This document shows positions 46,512-57,500 of a stretch of DNA of 64,000 bases, one piece after another (position 1 is the stretch's first letter; the number at the start of each line of letters is the position of its first letter). The position numbers and the translations under genes are program-made. The notes below the pieces were generated by a model, which saw only the letters and a program-made list of their open reading frames with translations, was not told the origin of the DNA and ran no database searches. The DNA comes from Tissierella sp. P1 (GTDB lineage: Bacteria; Bacillota; Clostridia; Tissierellales; Tissierellaceae), in the NCBI RefSeq assembly GCF_002266425.1, contig NZ_NPMN01000007.1, forward strand, positions 1 to 64,000, written 5' to 3'.

Positions 46512-47721
46512 AACCTTTTAACGTCTTGAATGTTGTTGAAACAAGCATTGATAATAAGAATATATATATAATCATAATTAAAGCAAGTTTTGTTGAACTA
46601 GTAAGTAAATAAATCCAATTAGACAAATTAAATTGATTATTATAATACATCGGATAGTAAATAGTAGGCTGTATATAGTTCTGATATTTTAAGAGATATA
46701 GTGCATAGCCAAATAAAACTGATAATATTCCATGTAAGAATTTGGACACTATATATAGCTTAGTATTTATATCTGTATTGTTGATGAAGCTGAATGCTTG
46801 ACTATGAACGGAGAAACCACTCCACCCAATCGTAAAGTTAAGGATTAATATTTTTGTAATCAAACTTGACTGTGAAGCTACAATATTTTTACATCCTATA
46901 GTAACTTCAAAAAATCCTATAATTATACCTTTTATTAATTTTATATCTATAGATAATAAATTGCTTAAATGATAGATTATATTATTTAAGAATTCCATAT
47001 TAAATAATATTTCAACTATTACTGAGTAGAAAATTACTAGACCACCTATCAATATAATAGTATCCATACTTTCTTTGACAGCCTTTGTTATCAAAGAACC
47101 TATGGATTTTTTTGTTTTTATCCATGTAACATAGGATTCTTGAACTTCTTCAAATAGATTTCTTTTTTTTGAGATAATAGGTCTTCTATTATTGGATTTA
47201 TAAAAGCTAAATAATAATCCCAAAACTAATACAGATAAATAATGAGGAACAATGATAAGTGGCGCAAGTTTAGAGTCATTTAACATTCCAATGCTAACTG
47301 CCCCTAGCATAAAAAGAGGTCCAGAAGTACTAGTAAAGCATATCAGTCTAGTACCTTCATCTTTTGTTATTAGTCTTTCTTCTCGTAACCTAGATGTTAA
47401 TTTAGCACCGACTGGATATCCTGATAATATAGACATAGTCAATGGAAATGCTCCTTCTCCTGGAACGTTAAAGATAGGTCTCATTAATGGTTGTAGCAAT
47501 TTACCAATAAAATCAACAAATCCTAACCCTATGAGTATTTCAGATATAATAAAAAAAGGTAGAAGAGAAGGTAAAATAATATTAAACCATACTGCTATGC
47601 CAGATGCAGCACTGCTTAAAGAAAGTTTTGGGTTAGTTATGATTCCGATTAAAACTATAATAACTATTAATAGAAAAAATAATGTAAAGTTAAATGTTTT
47701 ATGCCCATTTTTATTTTTCAT
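46504..47721 (-). CDS. ylbJ: Sporulation integral membrane protein YlbJ
   Basis: 405 aa with about eight membrane helices and nucleoside-transporter-like Gate motifs. WFNIILPSLLPFFIISEILIG, GAFPLTMSILSGYPVGAKLTSRL and SGPLFMLGAVSIGML are typical of YlbJ, which is needed for spore cortex formation in B. subtilis and is mother-cell expressed. It is transcribed against its neighbours, consistent with separate developmental control. Confidence 0.92.
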   Translation of the reverse strand: MKNKNGHKTFNFTLFFLLIVIIVLIGIITNPKLSLSSAASGIAVWFNIILPSLLPFFIISEILIGLGFVDFIGKLLQPLMRPIFNVPGEGAFPLTMSILSGYPVGAKLTSRLREERLITKDEGTRLICFTSTSGPLFMLGAVSIGMLNDSKLAPLIIVPHYLSVLVLGLLFSFYKSNNRRPIISKKRNLFEEVQESYVTWIKTKKSIGSLITKAVKESMDTIILIGGLVIFYSVIVEILFNMEFLNNIIYHLSNLLSIDIKLIKGIIIGFFEVTIGCKNIVASQSSLITKILILNFTIGWSGFSVHSQAFSFINNTDINTKLYIVSKFLHGILSVLFGYALYLLKYQNYIQPTIYYPMYYNNQFNLSNWIYLLTSSTKLALIMIIYIFLLSMLVSTTFKTLKGSN

Positions 47722-47774
47722 ATTTGCACCTCCTATAATTTATATTATGAACTATAGGAGGTTAATATGATGTG

Positions 47775-49019
47775 TTATTTAATATAAGGAGAATTATAAT
47801 AATCCATATTTGATAGTGGATTTGAAGAATTTAATCCAATAAAAAATATATCTGTTGCTTTTTTATCGAACATAAGAATTTTCTCTAAAGACTCATTATT
47901 AAAATGTTTATAATCAGCAAATTTAGTTATAATAGGTAAGGAAGAATTTTTTTTGATTTCATTTAATAGGAATAACCCTTTTTTATTAGCACCTAATACT
48001 CTAATATAGGATGGATAAAGATCATAAAGCTCTTTGAAAGTATTGCCATCAAGCTGGTTTAGCAAATGAACAAATAATCTCTGTATACGAGTTCTTGGAT
48101 ATCTTTTTGTTACAATATTGTCAATTATTTCTTTGATACTATTATTCTTATATCCTTGTTCAATCATCCTATTTTCAAGACCAGGTTCAATATCTAATAG
48201 ATTCTTAACTTTACTTTTATCTAGGGTACGGATTAGATAAAGAAATATTTGATCGTAATTTTCTAGATAATTAAAATGATTATATTTTTCTATATATTCC
48301 TGTAGACAAAAATAAGTTTCAATAGGAACTAAGTTTTTGATAGAACATAGGGTGCTATTTTTTATTAAATTTCTTATTGCAGTAGCACTGGCAAAACCAT
48401 CAGATAAATGTAAATCGTTATAATTGCTACCAGAACGTTTTATAGCTATAGGAACTATCTTAGAATTAATTTTATTTAATGCTTTTAGGTACTCTATGCC
48501 TAATATATTATTAGATTTACCAATTATTTCCTTATAATTATAATAATTATTTGGAGAAATAATATTAATGTATTCTTCTAATGCATTGCTTCTTGATATT
48601 GAATATGATAGTCCACGGGATAGATAGTATTTTAATTTTTCCTTATAGTATTCTGGTTCATCTGATAGTACAGAAGTTATTTGGGTTAATGGCTCCAAGT
48701 CTCCTAACTCACTGCCAAATGCTAAATAATCTACAATATTTAGGCTATCCATCAACTTCACTCCTCCATAGGCAAATAATTCTGCACTTTGGGATGAAAA
48801 AATAAAGGGTAATTCTAATACTAAATCTATGCCGTTATCTATGGCCATTTTGGCTTTAGTCCATTTATCAATAAAGGATGGCTCGCCTCTTTGCAGGAAA
48901 GATCCACTCATTATGGCAATTGAATAATCTGCATCAGTTTTTTTTATAGACTGCTCTAGGTGGTATTTGTGACCATAGTGAAAGGGATTGTACTCAGTAA
49001 TGAATCCAACAACTGTCAT
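47775..49019 (-). CDS. tmcAL: tRNA(Met) cytidine acetate ligase TmcAL
   Basis: TmcAL (YlbM) uses ATP and acetate to acetylate C34 of elongator tRNA-Met. The N-terminus MTVVGFITEYNPFHYGHKYHLEQS carries the HxGH nucleotidyltransferase motif (HYGH). SGSFLQRGEPSFIDKWTKA and LVLELPFIFSSQSAELFA follow. ATG 49019 follows GGAGGTT. About 414 aa; neighbour of ylbJ as in Bacillus. Confidence 0.93.
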   Translation of the reverse strand: MTVVGFITEYNPFHYGHKYHLEQSIKKTDADYSIAIMSGSFLQRGEPSFIDKWTKAKMAIDNGIDLVLELPFIFSSQSAELFAYGGVKLMDSLNIVDYLAFGSELGDLEPLTQITSVLSDEPEYYKEKLKYYLSRGLSYSISRSNALEEYINIISPNNYYNYKEIIGKSNNILGIEYLKALNKINSKIVPIAIKRSGSNYNDLHLSDGFASATAIRNLIKNSTLCSIKNLVPIETYFCLQEYIEKYNHFNYLENYDQIFLYLIRTLDKSKVKNLLDIEPGLENRMIEQGYKNNSIKEIIDNIVTKRYPRTRIQRLFVHLLNQLDGNTFKELYDLYPSYIRVLGANKKGLFLLNEIKKNSSLPIITKFADYKHFNNESLEKILMFDKKATDIFFIGLNSSNPLSNMDYYNSPYIK

Positions 49020-49057
49020 AATAACCTCCAAATTATATTTTCTTTAATTATATCATG

Positions 49058-49086
49058 TTGATTTTTTAACACAAATGTAATATTAT
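49058..49086 (+). promoter_or_regulatory. Promoter of ackA
   Basis: TTGATT and TATTAT with a 17-bp spacer, about 50 bp before the ackA start. Confidence 0.5.
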
Positions 49087-49134
49087 GAATTATAGACAAA
49101 AGAACAATTAATTAAATTAGGAGGAATAAAAAAT

Positions 49135-50331
49135 ATGAAGATTCTTGTAATTAACTGTGGAAGTTCTTCACTAAAATATCAACTTATAGATATGAATGGA
49201 GAAGAAGTATTATGTAAAGGACTTGTAGAGAGAATTGGCATCGAAGGTTCTAGAATAAAGCATGATACTACTGGCAAAGAAAGAGTAATAATTGAAGAGC
49301 CTATGGCTAATCATAAAGTTGCTCTAGGTTTAGTACTTAATGCTTTGATTGATGAAAATCATGGAGCAATAAAATCCATGGATGAAATTGGAGCAGTAGG
49401 ACATAGAGTTGTACATGGAGGAGAAACATTTGCTTCATCTGTTATTATTGATGAAGAAGTCATGAAAGTTCTTGACGAGTGTATAGAATTAGCACCTTTA
49501 CACAATCCGCCAAACATTACCGGTATTGAAGCTTGTAAAGAGCTAATGCCTAATACACCTATGGTTGCAGTATTTGATACGGCTTTCCATCAAACTATGG
49601 AGGCAGATAATTATATATATCCTATTCCTTATGAATTCTATGAAAAATATAAAATTAGAAGATATGGTTTCCATGGAACTTCACATAAATATGTATCATT
49701 AAGAGCAGCTGAAATATTGGGCAAAGATATTAAGGATTTAAATATTGTTACATGTCACTTAGGAAATGGTTCTAGTGTGTGTGCGGTACAAGGTGGAAAA
49801 TCTATGGATACAAGTATGGGTTTTACTCCTCTAGAAGGTTTAGCAATGGGAACTAGATCGGGAGATATAGACCCAGCTATAATTCCATTTATCATGGATA
49901 AAGAAAATATGACATTTGAAGAAGTAAATGGTATGTTAAACAAACAATCTGGTGTACTAGGAATATCTGGAATTAGTAGCGACTTTAGAGATTTGGAAAT
50001 AGCAATGGAAGAAGGGAATAAAAGAGCTAAATTAGCTTTAGATGTATTTGTTAATAGAGTTAAAAAATATGTGGGAGCTTATGTAGCTACTATGTGCAGT
50101 ATAGATGCTTTAGTATTTACAGCAGGTATTGGAGAAAATTCAAGTTACATTAGAGAGAAAGTTTGTGAAGGATTAGAATGCCTAGGTATTAGAATCGATA
50201 CTGAATTAAATAACGTAAGGGGTGAAGAAGCTCAACTTAACAAAGATTTGACTTCTGCTTCTATACTTGTTATTCCAACAAACGAAGAATTAATGATAGC
50301 TAGAGATACATTAGGCTTAGTATCTAAATAA
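49135..50331 (+). CDS. ackA: Acetate kinase
   Basis: ACK interconverts acetyl-phosphate and acetate, yielding ATP in fermentation. [56 protein letters not shown] and [10 protein letters not shown] are all present. 398 aa behind AGGAGG. The partner phosphotransacetylase is not adjacent, unlike in many relatives. Confidence 0.97.
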   Translation: MKILVINCGSSSLKYQLIDMNGEEVLCKGLVERIGIEGSRIKHDTTGKERVIIEEPMANHKVALGLVLNALIDENHGAIKSMDEIGAVGHRVVHGGETFASSVIIDEEVMKVLDECIELAPLHNPPNITGIEACKELMPNTPMVAVFDTAFHQTMEADNYIYPIPYEFYEKYKIRRYGFHGTSHKYVSLRAAEILGKDIKDLNIVTCHLGNGSSVCAVQGGKSMDTSMGFTPLEGLAMGTRSGDIDPAIIPFIMDKENMTFEEVNGMLNKQSGVLGISGISSDFRDLEIAMEEGNKRAKLALDVFVNRVKKYVGAYVATMCSIDALVFTAGIGENSSYIREKVCEGLECLGIRIDTELNNVRGEEAQLNKDLTSASILVIPTNEELMIARDTLGLVSK

Positions 50332-50339
50332 TATTATTC

Positions 50340-50368
50340 TTGACAAATTGATGCCTCCTTTATATAAT
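50340..50368 (+). promoter_or_regulatory. Consensus promoter of yceD-rpmF
   Basis: Perfect TTGACA (50340-50345) and TATAAT (50363-50368) with a 17-bp spacer, suggesting strong constitutive expression of the L32 operon. Confidence 0.85.
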
Positions 50369-50397
50369 TATCTTTGTTAGTCTAAGAGGTGAAAAAT

Positions 50398-50916
50398 ATG
50401 ATAATTGATTTATCAAGTTTTCTTGATGGGATCAATGACCTTTTGCATTTTGAAGGAGAACTAGAAATAGATAGTTTAAACTTAAATGGAAGAGGCATTG
50501 CAATAGTTGAACCTATAAAATATGAAGGTGAAGTATTTAAAATAGACGGGGAAAAGGCTATAGATATTAGAATATCTTATGTTTACAATGAGATATGTCA
50601 TAGATGCCTAAAGCCTGCTACTAATGAAATAAAAACTATTTTATCTGGAAAACTTGTAAAGGGAAAGGAAGAAACTGATAAGGAATATGAGGGCTATGAT
50701 GAAGTTTTCTACTATGAAGATGATACCTTAGATATTAGAGAACATATTTTAAACCAAGTAATTCTTTCTTTACCAATGAAATCCTTATGCAACTTTGATT
50801 GTAAAGGATTGTGTTCTACATGTGGAGCAGATTTAAATAATACAAGATGTAATTGTATTCAAGAAAATATTGATCCAAGATTTGAAAAACTAAAGAATTT
50901 TTTTCCTAAGAATTAA
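50398..50916 (+). CDS. yceD: YceD-family (DUF177) protein, 23S rRNA accumulation
   Basis: 172 aa with CHRCLKPA and the C-terminal CNFDCKGLCSTCGADLNNTRCNC cysteine cluster typical of DUF177. It is cotranscribed with rpmF, as nearly universally found. ATG 50398 follows AGAGGTG. Thought to aid 23S rRNA maturation. Confidence 0.92.
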   Translation: MIIDLSSFLDGINDLLHFEGELEIDSLNLNGRGIAIVEPIKYEGEVFKIDGEKAIDIRISYVYNEICHRCLKPATNEIKTILSGKLVKGKEETDKEYEGYDEVFYYEDDTLDIREHILNQVILSLPMKSLCNFDCKGLCSTCGADLNNTRCNCIQENIDPRFEKLKNFFPKN

Positions 50917-50929
50917 GGAGGTGTTTTAA

Positions 50930-51109
50930 ATGGCTGTACCAAAACGAAAAACTTCTAAAGCTAGAAGGGACAAGAGAAGAGCTTCTTCTTATAGACTAAA
51001 CAAAGCTACAGTTGTTGAGTGTCCACAATGTCATGAGCCAAAACAACCACATAGAGTTTGTAGATCATGTGGATATTACAAAAACAGAGAAGTTATCGCA
51101 GTAGAATAA
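50930..51109 (+). CDS. rpmF: 50S ribosomal protein L32
   Basis: 59 aa: MAVPKRKTSKARRDKRRASS, then CPQCHEP and CRSCGYY as the zinc ribbon. AAGGAGGTG precedes ATG 50930, 13 bp after yceD. It is below the usual 60-aa ORF cut-off but unmistakable. Confidence 0.97.
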   Translation: MAVPKRKTSKARRDKRRASSYRLNKATVVECPQCHEPKQPHRVCRSCGYYKNREVIAVE

Positions 51110-51110
51110 T

Positions 51111-51141
51111 AAAAAAGATAGTGATATCACTATCTTTTTTT
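51111..51141 (+). terminator. Terminator after rpmF
   Basis: Perfect palindrome AAAAAAGATAGTGATATCACTATCTTTTTT. Confidence 0.92.
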
Positions 51142-51221
51142 AATTTAATATTGCATTTTATTTTAGTCTAATATATATTTAATATCAGTAGTCTTAAAAT
51201 ACACAGCATTGGAGGGTAATT

Positions 51222-52220
51222 ATGAAAATTATTATTGATGCTATGGGTGGAGACAATGGACCGATTGAAGTGATTAAAGGAACTGTTGATGCTGTAAATG
51301 AATATGGTGTTAATGTTATATTGGTTGGTAAAGAGGATATAATAGAAAATGAATTAAAAAAATATGACTATCCAAAAGATAAGGTTGAAATCTTAGGTGC
51401 TAGTGATATAATAACCAATGATGACGATCCAGCTATAGCTATTCGAAGAAAGAAAGATTCGTCTATGGTAGTGGGATGTAAGGCTTTGGCAGATGGAATA
51501 GGTGATGGTTTTATATCAGCTGGAAGTACAGGAGCACTATTGGCATCAGGAATCTTTATCGTTAAAAGAATAGATGGTATTGATAGGGCAGCATTATCTG
51601 TTGTATATCCTACTAAAAATGGATTTTCATTGCTTCTGGATGCAGGTGCAAATGTAGATTGTAAGCCAGAGTATTTATATCAATTTGCTTTAATGGGGTC
51701 TGTTTATATGGAAAAGGTCATGGGAATAAAATCTCCGACTATAGGTCTTGTAAATATAGGTATAGAAAAGGGAAAGGGAAATGCCCTATCTAAGGAAACA
51801 TATGATATTATTGAAAAATCACATTTAAACTTTAAAGGAAATGTGGAAGCTAGGGAATTACCTAGTGGAATAGTAGATGTTATTGTATCTGATGGTTTTG
51901 TAGGAAATGTAGTTTTAAAATTAACTGAAGGTATGGCCATTTCAATTTTTTCAATATTAAAAGAAGAATTTACGAAGAATTTTAGAGCAAAATTGGGTGC
52001 CATGCTACTTAGGCCTGAATTGAAAAATATAAAGGGTAGGATGGATTACAGAGAGCAAGGTGGAGCGCCACTATTAGGCATAAGCAAACCTATAGTAAAA
52101 GCCCATGGAAGTTCGGATGCTTTTGCTATTAAGAATGCAATCAATCAATTAAAAAAATTTATAGAGAAAGATGTAATAAAAATAATAGAAGAAAATATGC
52201 ATGTACTAGATAATAAATAA
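51222..52220 (+). CDS. plsX: Phosphate acyltransferase PlsX
   Basis: PlsX converts acyl-ACP to acyl-phosphate for Pls[43 protein letters not shown] and [15 protein letters not shown] are family signatures. 332 aa. The fapR regulator gene often found in front of plsX in Bacilli is absent, so this copy is probably regulated differently. Confidence 0.96.
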   Translation: MKIIIDAMGGDNGPIEVIKGTVDAVNEYGVNVILVGKEDIIENELKKYDYPKDKVEILGASDIITNDDDPAIAIRRKKDSSMVVGCKALADGIGDGFISAGSTGALLASGIFIVKRIDGIDRAALSVVYPTKNGFSLLLDAGANVDCKPEYLYQFALMGSVYMEKVMGIKSPTIGLVNIGIEKGKGNALSKETYDIIEKSHLNFKGNVEARELPSGIVDVIVSDGFVGNVVLKLTEGMAISIFSILKEEFTKNFRAKLGAMLLRPELKNIKGRMDYREQGGAPLLGISKPIVKAHGSSDAFAIKNAINQLKKFIEKDVIKIIEENMHVLDNK

Positions 52221-52240
52221 TAATTTTGGAGGGAGATAAT

Positions 52241-52474
52241 ATGATTTATAAAAAAATAAAAACTATAATCGCAACACAATTTAATATTGATGAGGATGAA
52301 ATTACAAAGGATACTTCTTTTAAAGATACACTAAATGCTGACTCACTAGATTTAGTAGAGTTAATAATGGCACTAGAAGATGAGTTTGGTCTTGAAGTAG
52401 AAGATGAAGAAATGGAAAATATAAAAACCGTTGGAGATGCTGTTGAATATATTACAAATGCTCTAGAAGAATAA
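52241..52474 (+). CDS. acpP: Acyl carrier protein
   Basis: 77 aa with the phosphopantetheine site [19 protein letters not shown] (Ser about residue 38). ATG 52241 follows GGAGGGAG. It lies between plsX and rnc, its usual location. Confidence 0.96.
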   Translation: MIYKKIKTIIATQFNIDEDEITKDTSFKDTLNADSLDLVELIMALEDEFGLEVEDEEMENIKTVGDAVEYITNALEE

Positions 52475-52506
52475 TAATCAGGGCTAAGTTTGGCCCTGAT
52501 TACTCT
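52475..52506 (+). terminator. Hairpin between acpP and rnc
   Basis: TAATCAGGGC/GCCCTGATTA, a 10-bp perfect stem followed by CTCTTG. The T tract is weak, so it may be a partial terminator or an RNA processing site; RNase III, encoded next, cleaves such stems. Confidence 0.55.
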
Positions 52507-52527
52507 TGAAAATTTGGGGGTATTAAA

Positions 52528-53253
52528 GTGAAAGAAAATATTAAAGGAGTTAAATGGTTAGAACCCTTAGAAATGAACTTAAATTATAAATTTAGGAATA
52601 TTAATTTATTGAAAACTGCACTGACTCATAGCTCCTATGCAAATGAAAATAAGATGAAAATAACTGATAATAACGAAAGACTTGAATTTTTAGGTGACAC
52701 TATTTTAAACTTAATAGTAAGTCAATATTTATATAAAAAGTATCCATATTATCCAGAAGGGGAATTAACCAAAATCAGAGCAAAAGTAGTCTGCGAATCT
52801 TCTCTAGCGTTTGCAGCTAGAAAGATTGATTTAGGCAAATATCTTCTATTAGGCAAAGGCGAAGAAGCTACAGGAGGACGTGATAGGGATTCGATTTTAG
52901 CTGATGCCAGTGAAGCATTAGTGGGTGCTGTTTATATGGATAGTGACTTTCAAGTTGTAAACAAACTATTACTTGAAAATTTTGAAGCTGATATAGTATA
53001 TGCAGTAGCAAAAGGAGCATTATTTATTGATTATAAAACTGAATTGCAGGAGAATCTTCAAAAAATAACTAGAGCTAAAATAGAGTATAAGGTTGTGAGG
53101 GAAGAAGGTCCAGATCATAATAAAATATTTTATATGGATGTAATAGTTGATAATAAAACTGTTGGGACAGGAACAGGACGTAATAAAAAAGAAGCAGAAC
53201 AAATGGCTGCTAAAGAGGCACTTCTAGTAATGGGGGAAACTGGTGATGAGTAA
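52528..53253 (+). CDS. rnc: Ribonuclease III
   Basis: RNase III processes double-stranded rRNA precursors. NERLEFLGDTILNL is the catalytic signature (about residues 51-64). The dsRNA-binding domain begins near residue 167 (DYKTELQENLQKI). GTG start at 52528 behind GGGGG. 241 aa. It overlaps the next gene by 8 bp. Confidence 0.96.
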   Translation: MKENIKGVKWLEPLEMNLNYKFRNINLLKTALTHSSYANENKMKITDNNERLEFLGDTILNLIVSQYLYKKYPYYPEGELTKIRAKVVCESSLAFAARKIDLGKYLLLGKGEEATGGRDRDSILADASEALVGAVYMDSDFQVVNKLLLENFEADIVYAVAKGALFIDYKTELQENLQKITRAKIEYKVVREEGPDHNKIFYMDVIVDNKTVGTGTGRNKKEAEQMAAKEALLVMGETGDE

Positions 53254-54331
53254 ACATTATATAATCCCAATATTTGTTCCCCATTATGGTTGCCCCCATG
53301 ATTGCGTTTTTTGCAATCAGAAAAAAATCACTGGATTATCAACTAATGTAACACCAAGAGATGTGAAAAATATCATTGAGGAACATTTAGTTACTTTTAA
53401 GCCTGGGTCTACTATAGAAGTTGCATTTTATGGAGGGAGTTTTACTGCAATAGATATAGATATTCAAAAAGAGTTACTAGCTATTCCATACCAGTATAAG
53501 ATTGAAGGAAAGATAAGTGGTATTAGATTATCTACTAGACCAGATTGTATAGATAAAATAATACTAAGAAATTTAAAGGACTATTTAGTAGATACTATTG
53601 AACTAGGTGTTCAATCCTTAGATGATTCAGTACTATTTGCAAGTGGAAGGGGACATACTTCGAAAGATGTATATAAAGCAGCGGATTTAATAAAGGAATT
53701 TGGATTTAATCTTGGACTGCAAATGATGGTAGGTCTTCCAGAGGATACTAGAGAAAAGACAATATACACCTGTAAAGAATTTATAAAGCTAAATCCATAC
53801 TGTGTAAGGATATATCCAACTTTAGTAATAAAGGATACTTATCTAGAAAGACAATTTTTCAATGAGAAATATTCACCTGTATCTTTTGAAGAAGCAGTAG
53901 ATACATGCTCTATACTTCTTATGCTTTTTGAGATAAATAGCATTGATGTTATTAGAATTGGGTTACAGCCTACGGAAAATATTCAATTAGGGAAAGATGT
54001 GGTTTCAGGACCATTTCATCCTGCTTTTAGGCAGATGGTAGAATCAAATATATTTAAACTTCTATTAGAGTATTATTTTGATATAAATAACATTAAAACC
54101 GAAGATAAAAAACTAACTATAGACTCTAATAGTAAAAACATATCCTCTATTGCTGGTCAAAGGTCAAGTAATGTAATGCATTTTACTGATAGATATAAGT
54201 TTAGTAATATAAAAATATATAGAAAAGAAATAGATACAAATTATATTGACATTACAATTGGTGAATTTTATGATAAAATAGATATGAAATTGTTAATGGA
54301 GTCCTATTTAAAGGACGGTTCTATTATTTAG
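53246..54331 (+). CDS. Radical SAM protein (Elp3-like, without acetyltransferase domain)
   Basis: 361 aa: IPIFVPHYGCPHDCVFCNQKKITG holds the CxxxCxxC cluster. Then VAFYGGSFTAID, LSTRPDCID and ELGVQSLDDSVL, all typical of Elp3/YhcC-like radical SAM enzymes. In clostridia this gene lies between rnc and smc. The C-terminus lacks a GNAT domain, so tRNA carboxymethylation as in Elp3 is not supported. ATG 53246 is chosen over GTG 53243, which is equally possible. Confidence 0.88.
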   Translation: MSKHYIIPIFVPHYGCPHDCVFCNQKKITGLSTNVTPRDVKNIIEEHLVTFKPGSTIEVAFYGGSFTAIDIDIQKELLAIPYQYKIEGKISGIRLSTRPDCIDKIILRNLKDYLVDTIELGVQSLDDSVLFASGRGHTSKDVYKAADLIKEFGFNLGLQMMVGLPEDTREKTIYTCKEFIKLNPYCVRIYPTLVIKDTYLERQFFNEKYSPVSFEEAVDTCSILLMLFEINSIDVIRIGLQPTENIQLGKDVVSGPFHPAFRQMVESNIFKLLLEYYFDINNIKTEDKKLTIDSNSKNISSIAGQRSSNVMHFTDRYKFSNIKIYRKEIDTNYIDITIGEFYDKIDMKLLMESYLKDGSII

Positions 54332-54338
54332 ATTAGTA

Positions 54339-54371
54339 TTAAAGGTTTCCTTTAGCCTAGGAAACCTTTAA
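54339..54371 (+). terminator. Terminator after the radical SAM gene
   Basis: TTAAAGGTTTCCT/AGGAAACCTTTAA, a 13-bp stem with a weak T tail. It lies just before repeat copy 2. Confidence 0.7.
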
Positions 54372-54375
54372 TTAT

Positions 54376-54531
54376 AAGAAAAGCTTCGGGTAAGGTATAA
54401 AGGAAGCTTTTCTTGGTTACTTCATAAGCGACTTGCACGAAATGAAAGATTTTGGCAATCTGCTTAAAACTCATTTATGGAAAGTTCTAAACATGAAAAA
54501 GACAAAAGTAGAACTTTCCTATTCGTTATAA
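54376..54531 (+). ncRNA. Three-hairpin repeat element, copy 2 (upstream of smc)
   Basis: Same architecture as 39300-39456. Stem 1 is AAGAAAAGCTTC/GAAGCTTTTCTT, stem 2 is AAGC+TTGC/GCAA+GCTT with internal loop GAC/TCT, and stem 3 is GGAAAGTTCT/AGAACTTTCC, followed by TATTCGTTATAA. CGACTTGCACGAAAT and the stem-3 arms are identical in both copies; the loops of stems 1 and 3 are unrelated. It ends 14 nt before the smc start, so it forms the smc 5' leader if transcribed. Confidence 0.7.
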
Positions 54532-54545
54532 GAGAGGTGTTTTGC

Positions 54546-57500
54546 TTGCGACTAAAAAAAGTAGAGATACAGGGATTTAAATCCTTTGCTGATAAGACAG
54601 AAATTGAAATTAAAAATGGAATTACAGCTATAGTAGGGCCAAACGGTAGTGGTAAGAGTAATATATCTGATGCCATAAGATGGGTTCTAGGTGAGCAAAG
54701 TGTAAAAAATCTTAGGGGTAGTAAAATGGAAGATATAATCTTTGCTGGTACAAGCAAGAGAAAAGCATTAGGATATTCAGAAGTTACTATTACATTTGAT
54801 AATAAGGATGGAGAAATACCTATAGATTATACTGAAGTAGCAGTTACACGAAGGATGTTTAGATCAGGAGAATCGGAATATTATATAAATAAAAATTCCT
54901 GTAGACTAAAAGATGTCCGAGAATTATTTATGGATACAGGAGTAGGAAAAGATGGATATTCAATTATTGGACAAGGCAGAATAGAGGAAATACTTAGCAA
55001 TAGACCTGAAGATAGAAGAAGTATTTTTGAAGAAGCAGCAGGAATAGTAAAATATAAATCAAAGAAAGAAGAAGCTGAAAGAAAACTAGAGAAAACAGAA
55101 GGAAATATAATAAGGATAAAGGATTTAGTATTTGAGTTATCTAGTCAATTAGAGACATTAGAGGTACAGTCCCATAAAGCCAATTGCTTTACTGAATTAT
55201 ATAATCGATTAAAAAATTAGAGATTAATTTATTTATAAAAGATATAAAAAAATTAATACACAGATAGAGGAAATAAACAAGGAAAATCTTAATTTAGAAG
55301 AACAGCTTGCTGGAAAAACAGATGAGAGACAAAAGATTGAGGATAAATTCAATTTACTTAAAGAAACTATTGAAGATTTAGAATCAAAAATTGAAATATG
55401 CAGAAATAAAAGTTTGGGAATTATAAATGAGTTAGATAAAAATCAAAATCAACTTGCTATAATTGAAGAAAAGGATAAATTTTTTAATAAGGATTTAGAA
55501 AGATTAAAAGAAGAAAAGCACAATTTAAATTGTAGATTAAAAGATATCCAAAAGGTGAATGTTGACTTAGCAAGAGAAAAAGACATAACTCAAGAAGAAT
55601 ATAATAAGCTTCTAGAAGAATATAATAAAAAAACATTGGAACTAGAAAAAAGTTTTGAGGTCCTGCAAGAGAAAGAGAGAGAGATTGAACTTGAAAAAAA
55701 TAATATAATTAAAATATATAATAATTCATCAGATAAAAAATCGGAATTAAATAGTATTATTTCTTTTAATGAAAATATCGAGAAGAGAATATCTCAATTA
55801 AGTAAAGAGATAAATAGTATGTATATTGAAAAGAAGATAAATATAGAAAAGTATGATGATTTGGTTAATAAGGAAGATGAACTAAAAAAACAATTATGTA
55901 CTTTAAGAGATGAACTAGAGAATATAAAGAAATTAGAACTAGATAATAGCAATGATTTAGATATTATTAATAAAAAGATAAATACTAATAATATGGAGAT
56001 CCAGTCTAAAACTTCTAGCTTTAAGTTACTTAAAAATATGGAAGAAGATTATGAAGGATATTATAAAGGTGTTAAATCTTTACTAAAGGCTGCCAAAAAG
56101 GAAATAAGATTAAAAGAAGGACTTATGGGGGTAGTAGCAGAGCTTATAAATGTAGATGAAAAATTTGAAAGAGCTATAGATATTGCATTAGGATCTAATG
56201 CACAGAATATAGTTACTAAAACAGAAGAGGATGCAAAAAATATAATAGAGTACTTAAAACATAATAAACTTGGAAGAGTAACATTTCTACCACTTAATAT
56301 AATTAAAGGTAATACTTTAGATATAAATCCTCAAGATAGAAATAATTTTATGATTCATGGTTTAGGATTTGAACTAATTAAATTTGATAGAAAATATGAA
56401 AATATATTTAAATTTTTACTTGGAAGGACTATAGTAATTGAAAATATAGACTATGGAATTAAGTTTGCAAATAAATCTAACCACTCCTATAGAATCGTCA
56501 CTTTGGAAGGAGAAGTTCTAAATCCAGGTGGCTCTATGACTGGAGGAAGTCATAACACAGGTGGAATAAGCATAATTAGCAGAAAAGGCAGGATACAAAA
56601 ACTAATTGAGGATATTAATGAATTAAATAAAATTCAAGAAAGCTTAGAAGAAGAAAGAAATATATTTTTAGATAAACAAAAGGATATTAGAGAAAAGAAA
56701 ATTAAATTAGAAGAATCTATTAAAGATACGGAGTACTCAATAATTGATGTAAAGAATCAAAAAGAAAAGTATATGAATGAAGCAACTAGACTAGAAGAAA
56801 TTATAAACAAGTCTAAGAAAGAAATAGATAGTCTAGATGTTGAAATAAATAACTATGAAAATAAAAAGAAAGAATTACTTGCTTTATTAGCTCAGTTAGA
56901 TGAAGACAGTATAAATCAGAAAGAAAAAATTAAAGATTTAACGAATCATTATAATGAGGAGAAGTTAGTTAGGGAAGATAAAGTGAAAGTTGTTACAGAT
57001 ATGAAAATTAATCTTAATTTAATCCATAGTAAAATAAATAATTTACAGGAAAAACTAACTAAAAATGAATCAGAATTTGAAAACATTAATAATTCAATCA
57101 AAGAAAAAGATGAACTAATAATATCTAATAAAGATAATATTGAAGAAATAATAGAGAATAGAGCTACTTTAGATGAAAAGATAAAAGAATTAAATATTAT
57201 AGAAGGAGATACAAAGAAGGAGTTAGAAGGTTTGATATCTGACAAAAATAAGTTTATGGAAGGTTTTTACTCTGAACAGGATAGGCTAAAAGAAATTAAT
57301 AAATTAATTGTGGATACTGAAAAAAATATTAATTCTAATGAAGTCAAATTAGCTAGAATTTCTGTACAACTTGAAAATTATCATAAAAAATTAGCCGATG
57401 ATTATGAATTAAGTTATGAAGAAGCATTGGTCTATGAAGATGAAATAAAAAACACTCAAGAGGCAATAGTGGAGGCAAGAAGATTAAAGGTAGAAATAAA

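Noticed and set aside
47722-47774. Short + strand ORF with a GGAGG site near 47755
   Set aside because: It opens only a few codons before a stop. The GGAGG belongs to a hairpin-like repeat of CTCCTATA/TATAGGAG around the ylbJ start.
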